Shown: positions 8,240 through 15,336 of the stretch, piece after piece
Layout: every line of letters starts with the position of its first letter
Position numbering within the stretch: position 1 is the stretch's first letter
From: CAZRDB01 sp964598695
GTDB taxonomy: Bacteria > Armatimonadota > Zipacnadia > UBA1398
NCBI GenBank assembly: GCA_964598695.1
Contig: CAZRDB010000029.1
Span: forward strand, 1-35,615
Reading direction: 5' to 3'
DNA: 35,615 nucleotides
Program-made: the position numbers and the translations under genes
Notes under the pieces: generated by a model
Told to the model about the DNA's origin: nothing
Databases searched by the model: none
What the model saw: only the letters and a program-made list of their open reading frames with translations

Positions 8240-10423
8240 ATGGACCGCACTGACACTCTCCGCGTGAGCCTGGCCACCCCGGTGGAGCCGGTCTGGGCCG
8301 AGCCGTTCCACGAGGCGTGGCTCGAGGCCGAGGGCGCGCCCCTCTGCCTACGCTTCGCGCGCGGGCTGGCCGCCGAGTTGGCCGCCGCGCGTGCCGTCGT
8401 GAAGCCGGGCGAGCTGATCGTCGGCAACAACGCTCTGGCGCCCGTTGTGAGCGGCATCGCCAGCGCCTTCCACAAGGGCATCCGCTTCGACCGCGAGCGG
8501 CTCGAGCAGCTCCGTGCCGAGCGGCCGGAGGCCCGCGCCACCCTCGACGCGCTCGAGGACTACTGGACCTCGTGGTACCGGGACAACGACTACGCGAGCC
8601 CGATGGCGATGCACGCGGCGCTTGCCTACGAGCGCTTCGTCGAGCGGGGGATCGGCGGGGTCCGCGCCTACGTCGAGGACTGCCAGGCCTCGGGTGGCAC
8701 GCCGGAGAACGCGGCGTGGTACGAGAGCCTGCTCGTCACGCTCGACGGTGTCTCGGCCTTCGTTGCCCGCCATGCCGAGGCAGCGGGCCAGGCCGCCGAG
8801 GTCGAGGTGGATCCCGCCCGTCGCGGCGAGCTGCAGGAGATCGCCGATACGTGTGAGCACTTGCGGCAGGGGACGCCGAGGACTTTCCGCGAGGCGGTCC
8901 AGCTCGCGTACTTCCTGTTCTGGCTGGAGGGGCATGACTCCCCGGGCCAGATCGACCGCTACCTCGGGCCGGCGCTGGAGCGCGATCTCGCGGCCGGCGC
9001 CATTACCATGGACGAGGCCCAGGAGATCGTCGACTGCCTGTGGCTCAAGTATGAGGAGAAGACGGCGTACGGCGCGACGATCGCGGGCATCCTGCCCGAC
9101 GGCTCCGATGCCTCGAACCGGCTGACGGGGCTCTGCCTCGAGTCGACCCGGCGGCTGAGGATCCTCTCGCCGCGCACGGCCTTCCGCTGGTACCGGGGCA
9201 TCCCGCGCGCGGTCTTCCGCCACGCCTGCCAGGTGATCGCCTCGGGTGCGAGCCTGCCCGCGCTCGTCAACGATGAGGTGATGGTCGCCAGCATGGTGGA
9301 GCGGGGCGTGGCGCTCGAGCACGCGCGCGACTACTCGTTCGTCGGCTGCGGCCAGACCTACCCGCACGGCCGGGGGCATGGCAGCTACGAGGATTCGGTC
9401 ATGAACGCCGCCAAGCCGATCGAATGGGCGCTCCACAACGGAGTGGATCCCGTCACGGGGAAGCGGGAGGGGCCGGAGACGGGGGAGGCGGAGTCGCTCG
9501 CCACCTGGGAGGACTTCGAGCGAGCCTACCGGACCCAGATGGACACCATGGTCACCCGCGGCATCGAGGGGGTGAACGCCCACCGCGCGCGCCACCGCCA
9601 CCACTGGTTCGACCCGATCCGCTCGCTGCTGACCTACTCCTGCGTCGAACGGGGCCTCGACTGGCACGCCGGGGGGGCCGACTACGCCGAGGGCATGGTC
9701 GACATGGTGGGGATGTCGACGACGACCGACTCTCTCGCCGCGATTCGCGAGGCCGTCTACGAGAAAGGCCTCCTGACGCTCGCCGAGCTGCGGGACGTGC
9801 TCGACCGTGACTTCGACGACGCGGAGGGGCTCCGGCAGCACCTGCTGAAGCGGATCCCGAAGTTCGGCAACGGCGACCCCGTGGTGGACGCCTTCACCGC
9901 GGCGGAGGTCGCCCGCGTCAACGACCACATCCGCTCCCACCGCACCGTCTTCGGCGGCCCGTGGGGGATGGACATCATCGGCTGGACGGGCGCGGTGGAC
10001 TTCGGTCGCGAGACCGGCGCGACGCCGGATGGCCGCAGGGCGCGCCAGCCCCTGGCCGACTGCGCGGGCCCGGCGCAGGGGCGCAACGTCGAGGGTCCTA
10101 CGGCGACGCTCGCCTCCGTGCTCACGCTGCCGCACGCGACCTCGCACGGCCCGCTGGCGCTGAGTCTTCGCTTCCCGAAGGACGCTGTCGAGGGTGCGGA
10201 GGGCGTGGAGCGCCTGATGGCGCTCGCCGAGGCCTACTTCGTGGGGGGCGGCCAGCAACTGCAGATCTCGATCGCGAGCACCGAGGAGATGCGGGACGCG
10301 CTCGTCCACCCGGAGGCCCACCGCTCGCTCCTCGTGCGTTTCGGCGGCTTCAGCGCCTACTTCACGCAGCTCGAGCGGGTGTACCAGGAGGACATGATCG
10401 CGCGGTCGGAGATGGGTACGTAG
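8240..10423 (+). CDS. Glycyl-radical enzyme of the pyruvate formate-lyase superfamily, divergent
   Basis: A 727-residue protein with the layout of a glycyl-radical enzyme. A long helical N-terminal part carries E-A-V-Q-L-A-Y-F and a Q-I-D-R-Y-L-G-P motif, as in formate C-acetyltransferase. The thiyl cysteine is likely Cys370 in V-G-C-G-Q-T-Y-P. The C-terminal radical loop is R700-F-G-G703-F-S-A-Y-F, 24 residues from the end. Two features differ from the textbook: the G-C-x-E-P motif of dehydratases is G-C-G-Q-T here, and the loop has F-G-G-F for V-S-G-Y. No radical-SAM activase is in the window. The start is ATG at 8240 after AAGGGAG; a 6-bp hairpin at 8208-8223 sits just before it. The substrate is unknown, and oxygen-sensitive chemistry is implied if the radical forms. 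Confidence 0.85.
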   Translation: MDRTDTLRVSLATPVEPVWAEPFHEAWLEAEGAPLCLRFARGLAAELAAARAVVKPGELIVGNNALAPVVSGIASAFHKGIRFDRERLEQLRAERPEARATLDALEDYWTSWYRDNDYASPMAMHAALAYERFVERGIGGVRAYVEDCQASGGTPENAAWYESLLVTLDGVSAFVARHAEAAGQAAEVEVDPARRGELQEIADTCEHLRQGTPRTFREAVQLAYFLFWLEGHDSPGQIDRYLGPALERDLAAGAITMDEAQEIVDCLWLKYEEKTAYGATIAGILPDGSDASNRLTGLCLESTRRLRILSPRTAFRWYRGIPRAVFRHACQVIASGASLPALVNDEVMVASMVERGVALEHARDYSFVGCGQTYPHGRGHGSYEDSVMNAAKPIEWALHNGVDPVTGKREGPETGEAESLATWEDFERAYRTQMDTMVTRGIEGVNAHRARHRHHWFDPIRSLLTYSCVERGLDWHAGGADYAEGMVDMVGMSTTTDSLAAIREAVYEKGLLTLAELRDVLDRDFDDAEGLRQHLLKRIPKFGNGDPVVDAFTAAEVARVNDHIRSHRTVFGGPWGMDIIGWTGAVDFGRETGATPDGRRARQPLADCAGPAQGRNVEGPTATLASVLTLPHATSHGPLALSLRFPKDAVEGAEGVERLMALAEAYFVGGGQQLQISIASTEEMRDALVHPEAHRSLLVRFGGFSAYFTQLERVYQEDMIARSEMGT

Positions 10424-10434
10424 GCTGGTGGCGG

Positions 10435-10460
10435 GGGGAGCGGGCCGCAGCCCGCTCCCC
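10435..10460. terminator. Bidirectional hairpin terminator
   Basis: A perfect 11-bp stem, GGGGAGCGGGC with GCCCGCTCCCC, encloses a CGCA loop between the stops of two convergent genes (10423 plus, 10477 minus). There is no T-run on either side. Confidence 0.7.
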
Positions 10461-10476
10461 ACACCGGAGAGGCCGG

Positions 10477-11643
10477 TTACTCCTCGTCACCGCCCGGAGG
10501 TCCGCCCATCATGCCCATGGCGCCCTTCATCATGTCGCCGAGCTGCATGGTGAGCGTGGTCTTGGTCTGGATCCGGGGGAGCGGGTTGACGTCGGCAACG
10601 GCGACGCCCGGGCCGTAGCCGACCATGCTGAGCATGGGCATCGCGCAGTCCTCGAAGATCCCTGCCGGGATGGTGGCCTCGGTCGCGTCGCCCTCGAGCA
10701 TGAGGCCCTCGGCCACGTACTGCCGCACCTGGGCCATCTCGAGGTAGTTCATGTCCATCCCCGTGTAGCCCTCGGGGAGCGTCTCGGAGCAGACCCACAT
10801 GACGAGGGTGTTGCGGCCCTCGAAGCCCACGGCCGAGGCGTGGATGCCGAGGCAGTGCTCGATCTGCTCCCACGCGAGTTCGAGCGGCTCGGCGAGATCG
10901 GGCGTGCCCTCAGTGCTCGGGCTGGAGAGCGTGAACGGTGCGAGGAAGTCGACATCCTCCGGCGCCGTGATGCTCACGTTGCCCGTGTAGTTCGTCGTGA
11001 GCGCGAACTCGCCCACGAGCGACGACTCGGGCTTCAGCTCGCCGGGCTGCTTCTCGGTGGGCCAGAACGCCTCGGTCCAATCGGGCCGGTAGAACTGGCC
11101 GGCGCGCGCCATCGCGGCCTCCATCTGCTCGCGGAACTGGGCCATGTCGACCTCGGGGAGATCGCCGATCCGGATGACCCGCGGCTGCCCGGGCAGGACG
11201 GTGGGCGAGGAGCCCCAGTAGATCTTGATGGTCATGTCCTCGATGTTCGGCATGCCCATCGGCACGTCCGGCACGTCCTCCTCTTCCTCGTCGGGCGGCT
11301 CGGGCCGCGCGATCTGGAGGTCGAGCCGCTTGCCCGCCTTGAGGCCCGCCGGCGGCGCGATCCAGGCGAATGCGTCCTCGGGCGCCTCGCCGGGCGAGGT
11401 CAGGCGGATCTCGAGCTTCTTGATCGCCTCGCCGCCGCCCATCATGGCCTTGACGTTGTCGGGAAGCTCGATGCCCTTCGGCAGGTTCTTGAGCATGTCG
11501 GCCATGCCCGCCATCATCGGCATGACCACCATGCTGGTCTCGGCGAAGATCCCCAGGCTGGCGTGATCCTCCGCGTGGCTCGCCGAGGCTCCGGCCACGA
11601 GCGCCACGACGGCGGCGAGCAGGACTGCGGTTCTTCTGATCAT
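10477..11643 (-). CDS. Exported protein of unknown function
   Basis: A 388-residue protein I do not recognise. It starts with a clear Sec signal (MIRRTAVLLAAVVALVAG, cleavage likely after ASHA). The mature part is unusually rich in methionine near the start (M-V-V-M-P-M-M-A-G-M) and ends in another Met/Gly stretch (M-M-K-G-A-M-G-M-M-G-G-P). An acidic stretch D-E-E-E-E-D lies near residue 130. A W-G-S-S-P-T-V-L-P-G-Q-P segment suggests a beta-rich domain. The start is ATG at 11643 with a perfect AGGAGGT upstream. The open frame extends to 13449, but that part is antisense to the rhamnosidase gene and lacks the signal. It probably works in the periplasm or on the surface; metal binding by methionine is speculative. 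Confidence 0.85.
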   Translation of the reverse strand: MIRRTAVLLAAVVALVAGASASHAEDHASLGIFAETSMVVMPMMAGMADMLKNLPKGIELPDNVKAMMGGGEAIKKLEIRLTSPGEAPEDAFAWIAPPAGLKAGKRLDLQIARPEPPDEEEEDVPDVPMGMPNIEDMTIKIYWGSSPTVLPGQPRVIRIGDLPEVDMAQFREQMEAAMARAGQFYRPDWTEAFWPTEKQPGELKPESSLVGEFALTTNYTGNVSITAPEDVDFLAPFTLSSPSTEGTPDLAEPLELAWEQIEHCLGIHASAVGFEGRNTLVMWVCSETLPEGYTGMDMNYLEMAQVRQYVAEGLMLEGDATEATIPAGIFEDCAMPMLSMVGYGPGVAVADVNPLPRIQTKTTLTMQLGDMMKGAMGMMGGPPGGDEE

Positions 11644-11783
11644 CGATCGACCTCCTAAGCGAAGTGCCGCTGCGGCGGTGTGCAGCGGTGGTGCCTCCGT
11701 CGCGCGCCCCGCGATCGGGCCGCGGCGGGCGAGAGGCGTCTGAAACCGGCCCAGAGCCACGGATTCGCCGGGCGCCCGTGCTT

Positions 11784-11801
11784 CCCTCCCGCCGGGGAGG
11801 G
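11784..11801. repeat. Hairpin related to the REP-like core
   Basis: CCCTCCC, GCCG loop, GGGAGGG: a perfect 7-bp stem in the divergent spacer between the exported unknown gene (start 11643) and the rhamnosidase gene (start 11905). It resembles the CCCTCTCCC hairpins at 53-142 with a shorter stem. Its role is unknown. Confidence 0.45.
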
Positions 11802-11904
11802 CGGCGAGCCGCGTGACGGTCGCAGGGGGCGGGCCGCCGACGCCGAATACGGCTCCCACTTCGGCCCCTCGCTCCGTGGGCCGGCCTGGAGAGGTGACCC
11901 ACCC

Positions 11905-13515
11905 ATGCGACTGACCCCTGGCTTGCTCGATCCTCGCGCTCGGCGCTACCTCCTGCCCACGCGGATCCTCTGGCAGAGCGCGGACGCCGTGGAGCGCGCC
12001 GAGGCCCTCCTGCGCGACGACGACGCGGTCTGCGTCCTCCGCCCCGGTGGCGCCGTCGTGCTCGACTTCGGCCGCGAGCTGCACGGCGGCCTGCGGCTCG
12101 AGGTCCCGATGACGAGCACCGGCCGGCGCGCCCGCGTGCGGATCCGTTTCGGGGAGTCGGCCACCGAGGTCATGCGCGAGCCGAACAACGACCACACCGT
12201 CCACGACTTCGACGTCACGGTGCCCTGGATGGGCCATCAGGAGTACGGCCACACCGGCTTCCGCTTCGCGCGGGTCGACCTGCTCGACGAGGAGACCTCG
12301 ATCGACCTCCGCCTCGCCCGGGCCGTGCTCATCGTCCACGACCTCGAGTACCAGGGCTCCTTCGAGTGCAGCGATCCGCGCCTGAACGAGATCTGGTCCG
12401 TCGGCGCCCACACCGTACACCTGTGCATGCAGGATCTCGTCTGGGACGGCATCAAGCGCGATCGCCTGCCGTGGATCGGCGACCTTCACCCCGAGGCGAT
12501 GGTCATCTCGCACGTCTTCGGCGACCAGCGGCTGGTCTGCGACACCCTCGACTACGTGCGCGACCACACGCCGCTGCCCGGCTGGATGAACGGGATCTCC
12601 TCCTACTCGCTGTGGTGGATCCTCTGTCACCGCGATTGGCACCGCTACCACGCCGAGGAGGCATACCTCGCCGAGCAGCGCGGCTACCTCCTCGGGCTGC
12701 TCGCCCAGGTCGAGAGCGAGGTCGACGCGGAGGGGCAGGAGCGCCTCAGCGGCCACCGGTTCCTCGAGTGGCCCACGGCGCGCGACGGAACGGCGATCGC
12801 CTGTGGCCTGCAGTCGCTGGTGGTGCTGGCGCTCGAGGCCGGCGCCCAGCTCTGCGAGGTGCTCGGCGAGACCGCCGCGGCCGCGACGGCGCGCGAGACC
12901 TCGCAGCGAGCCGCGCGGTGCCCGCGGGTCCGGAGCGAGAGCAAGCAGGCCAACGCGCTCGCCGTGCTGGCCGGGACCGCCGATGCGGTCGAGATGAACG
13001 CCGGGATCCTCTCGCGCGACCCCTTCCGCGGGATCTCCACGTTCTACGGCTACTACGTGCTCGAGGCCCGGGCGCTGGCGGGTGACCACCAGGGCTGCCT
13101 CGACCTGATCCGCACCTACTGGGGCGGGATGCTCGATCGCGGCGCCACGAGCTTCTGGGAGTCGTTCGACATCGACTGGCTCGAGGGCTCCGGGCGGATC
13201 GACGAGTTGACGCCCGAGGGGCTCAAGGACCTCCATGCCGACTACGGTGACCACTGCTACGTCGGCCTTCGCCACAGCCTCTGCCACGGCTGGGCCTCGG
13301 GACCGACGGCTTGGCTGATCCAGCACGTCCTGGGCCTCGCCCCCGCCGAGCCAGGCTTCCGGCGCGTGACGGTCGATCCGCACCTGTGCGACCTGACCTG
13401 GGCGCGCGGCACGCTCCCGACGCCTCGGGGTCTGGTCCGCGTGAGTCACGAGCGGGCGGCCTCGGGCGCCGTGACAACCGAGCTGGAGCTGCCCGAGGGC
13501 GTCGAGCGGGCCTAG
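11905..13515 (+). CDS. GH78-like alpha-L-rhamnosidase
   Basis: A 536-residue cytosolic glycosidase with no signal peptide. The N-terminal part is a beta-sandwich (L-D-F-G-R-E-L-H-G-G at 53-62 and the usual R-I-R-F-G-E-S-A-T-E-V segment). The (alpha/alpha)6 barrel follows, with the hallmark W180-D-G-I-K-R-D-R-L-x-W-I-G-D193-L-H-P-E197 motif that carries the acid residues. Later conserved pieces are S-F-W-E-S-F-D and S-L-C-H-G-W-A-S-G-P. A C-terminal beta domain with R-G-L-V-R-V ends the protein. It is shorter than many GH78 enzymes because extra N-terminal domains are missing. The start is ATG at 11905 with GGAGAGGTGA upstream; the in-frame start at 11680 runs into the spacer. Rhamnose or a related sugar is the probable substrate. 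Confidence 0.87.
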   Translation: MRLTPGLLDPRARRYLLPTRILWQSADAVERAEALLRDDDAVCVLRPGGAVVLDFGRELHGGLRLEVPMTSTGRRARVRIRFGESATEVMREPNNDHTVHDFDVTVPWMGHQEYGHTGFRFARVDLLDEETSIDLRLARAVLIVHDLEYQGSFECSDPRLNEIWSVGAHTVHLCMQDLVWDGIKRDRLPWIGDLHPEAMVISHVFGDQRLVCDTLDYVRDHTPLPGWMNGISSYSLWWILCHRDWHRYHAEEAYLAEQRGYLLGLLAQVESEVDAEGQERLSGHRFLEWPTARDGTAIACGLQSLVVLALEAGAQLCEVLGETAAAATARETSQRAARCPRVRSESKQANALAVLAGTADAVEMNAGILSRDPFRGISTFYGYYVLEARALAGDHQGCLDLIRTYWGGMLDRGATSFWESFDIDWLEGSGRIDELTPEGLKDLHADYGDHCYVGLRHSLCHGWASGPTAWLIQHVLGLAPAEPGFRRVTVDPHLCDLTWARGTLPTPRGLVRVSHERAASGAVTTELELPEGVERA

Positions 13516-13533
13516 CGGGCTCGCTCGGCGACG

Positions 13534-14283
13534 TCACGTGAGCCGCCTCCGGACGCGGGTCATCCGGCCGGTTGCGTAGAGGTGCTCGACGGCCTCCCGG
13601 AGCGCCGGCGGGTAGTCCCCCTCCGGGACGCGGCCGTAGACGGCCCTCGGCTGCCCGAGGCGCGCGGCCCAGCCGCTATCGCCCCAGGAGTAGTGCCACC
13701 ACTCGTCGTAGCAGTTCGAGAACCCCGCGGAGAGCATCGCGTCGTAGAGGAGGCGTCGGAGAGCCCGGGAGGCCGGGGGCGCGGCGGCGCTGAAGGTGCG
13801 CCAGAGGGCGTGGCCGCCCCCCAACGGTTCACGGAAGCCCTCCAGCTCTCCGCCGGTCTCGTCGACCAGGCGGACGTCCACCGCCCCGCCCGTGGTGTGC
13901 CCGGGGGGCGCGGCGGCGTGCGGGGGGTGAAGGAACCGGTTGGTCTCGCGGTGGAGCACCGAGGTCGGCCAGTCCGGGTGCAGGCCGCGGAGGTGGTCGC
14001 GGTAGGTCTCCCAGCCGGCGGTCTGCATCTCGAGAGTCCGGAGCGAGGTCCCCACGAACAGGCGCATACCCTCGGGGAGCCGCTCCATGACCTCGCACAG
14101 CATCCGGCAGACGGTGGCGCGGGCCCAGGGGAGTGGTGCGTCTCCCAGGATCCCCGGGCAGGCCGTGCCCAACTCGAGCAGGGGCTCGCCGTTCTCCTCG
14201 ATCGGGACGCGGTTGAGCCGCGTGATCGAGGGCTCGCGCGGGTTCAGGGCGGAATCGCGATCAAACGGGCTCGGTCGGACCAT
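13534..14283 (-). CDS. D-Ala-D-Ala dipeptidase, VanX/DdpX type (peptidase M15D)
   Basis: A 249-residue zinc dipeptidase. The metal and catalytic residues are in order: H129-x6-D136 (G-H-T-T-G-G-A-V-D) and E194-W-W-H197, the same spacing as VanX His116/Asp123 and Glu181/His184. An Arg (R82) stands where the transition-state arginine is expected. It should cut D-Ala-D-Ala for cell-wall turnover. There is no vanH, vanA or sensor kinase nearby, so a resistance role is unlikely. The start is ATG at 14283, with only a weak site upstream. It is divergent from the membrane-protein gene and convergent with the rhamnosidase gene, with 18 bases between their stops. Confidence 0.88.
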   Translation of the reverse strand: MVRPSPFDRDSALNPREPSITRLNRVPIEENGEPLLELGTACPGILGDAPLPWARATVCRMLCEVMERLPEGMRLFVGTSLRTLEMQTAGWETYRDHLRGLHPDWPTSVLHRETNRFLHPPHAAAPPGHTTGGAVDVRLVDETGGELEGFREPLGGGHALWRTFSAAAPPASRALRRLLYDAMLSAGFSNCYDEWWHYSWGDSGWAARLGQPRAVYGRVPEGDYPPALREAVEHLYATGRMTRVRRRLT

Positions 14284-14329
14284 GGCGAGCCCCGTTCGCG
14301 AGTCCGGCGACGCGCACCTGCCGGAGGGC

Positions 14330-14357
14330 TTTGCGGCCCACGCGCGAATGGTATGGT
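14330..14357 (+). promoter_or_regulatory. Candidate promoter for the membrane protein
   Basis: TTTGCG at 14330-14335 and TATGGT at 14352-14357 are 16 bases apart, and TG one base before the hexamer makes an extended -10. A start about 7 bases on would give a leader of roughly 28 bases to the TTG at 14390. This would put the two in-frame ATGs (14282, 14348) upstream of the message. Confidence 0.3.
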
Positions 14358-14389
14358 CCCAGTGGCTGGCGAGAGAGGAGGCGCAGGCG

Positions 14390-15313
14390 TTGGCACGCGG
14401 CAGGAAGCACCAGACAGCGGACGGCGGACTGCCCTCCGAAGCGCAGGTTGGCGGCTCGGAGCCCCCGACGCTGAGCGCCGCCGAGCGCAAGGAGATCGAG
14501 GTCGAGCTGGAGCTCGAGGAGGCCGAGCGGGAGTACCTGGAAGCCCGCCAGGCCTTCCGCACGGCCGAGAAGCGCTGGCGCGCGGCTCGCAGCCGGGCCG
14601 GGCGGCCGGTACGGCGCCGGGTCGGCGCGAGAGGGCCCTCCACCAGGGCCGAACGGCGACGCGCCCGGATCGCCGTGCGCATGCTCCTGGCAACGGTGGC
14701 CTTCTGGCCGCTCGCGGCCGGGATCTGGGAGGGGGGCGCGAGTGAGGTCGTGGTCCGCGTCGGCCTTGCCGTGGTGGCCTTCGCCTTCCTCAGCCTGTGC
14801 CCCAGCTTCGCCGAGGAGCTGACGATCGACCCGAAGGGCCGGGCCTGGCAGGCGCTTGCCGGGGTGGTCCTCGGCGGCAGCTTCGGCCTCTCCCGCGTGC
14901 TGATCAGCGACGTCTCGCCCTGGGGCGCGACCGAGCACTACAAGAAGCTCGTCGAGCTGCTCGCGAACGTCCGGGTGGGCCCGGTGGTCGGCCTTCTGGA
15001 ACTGCTGCCGATGCTCGTTGCGGCCGGGCTGGTGGAGGGGATCGTCTTCGGCGGCATGCTGCGCTGGGTCGTCGGCAAACCGCGCGGCCCGTTCCCGACG
15101 TGGGCCGCCGTGGCGCTCGCCGCCGTCGCCTTCGCCTGGATGAACCTCTGGGTGCCGAAGGAGTACAACTACCCGTTCGCACTGGTGAGCCTCGTCAACG
15201 GCGCGGTCATCGCGATCGGGACGTTCCTCACGGCCAGCCCGCTGCTGGCCGGCGCCTTCCTCGGCGTCCAGTGGTGGGTGTGCCTCGCGACCTACTACGT
15301 CGTCCGGCTGTAG
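14390..15313 (+). CDS. Coiled-coil multi-pass membrane protein, function unknown
   Basis: A protein of about 307 residues. After a short disordered N-terminus comes a charged helix (S-A-A-E-R-K-E-I-E-V-E-L-E-L-E-E-A-E) that should form a coiled coil, then an Arg-rich stretch, then about six hydrophobic segments to the end, finishing in Y-Y-V-V-R-L. The start chosen is TTG at 14390, because AGGAGG lies 8 bases before it. ATG codons at 14282 and 14348 are in frame, but neither has a ribosome site; the first shares the CATG of the dipeptidase start. The V-E-G-I-V-F-G-G-M-L segment is only vaguely like a CPBP protease motif and I do not rely on it. The family is not recognised. Confidence 0.7.
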   Translation: MARGRKHQTADGGLPSEAQVGGSEPPTLSAAERKEIEVELELEEAEREYLEARQAFRTAEKRWRAARSRAGRPVRRRVGARGPSTRAERRRARIAVRMLLATVAFWPLAAGIWEGGASEVVVRVGLAVVAFAFLSLCPSFAEELTIDPKGRAWQALAGVVLGGSFGLSRVLISDVSPWGATEHYKKLVELLANVRVGPVVGLLELLPMLVAAGLVEGIVFGGMLRWVVGKPRGPFPTWAAVALAAVAFAWMNLWVPKEYNYPFALVSLVNGAVIAIGTFLTASPLLAGAFLGVQWWVCLATYYVVRL

Positions 15314-15336
15314 CGCCCGACACGGCTACCCGGCCG

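Noticed and set aside
10477..13449. A 990-codon minus-strand open frame
   Set aside because: Only its last 389 codons are a gene (clear signal peptide and AGGAGGT at 11643). The rest is antisense to the rhamnosidase gene and has low-complexity composition from high G+C.
13534..14283. Vancomycin-resistance vanX
   Set aside because: The catalytic motifs fit, but no vanH, vanA or vanR/S genes are near; a cell-wall recycling role is more likely.
14390..15313. CPBP-type membrane protease
   Set aside because: The E-G-I-V-F-G-G segment lacks the paired Glu and Arg of the first CPBP motif.
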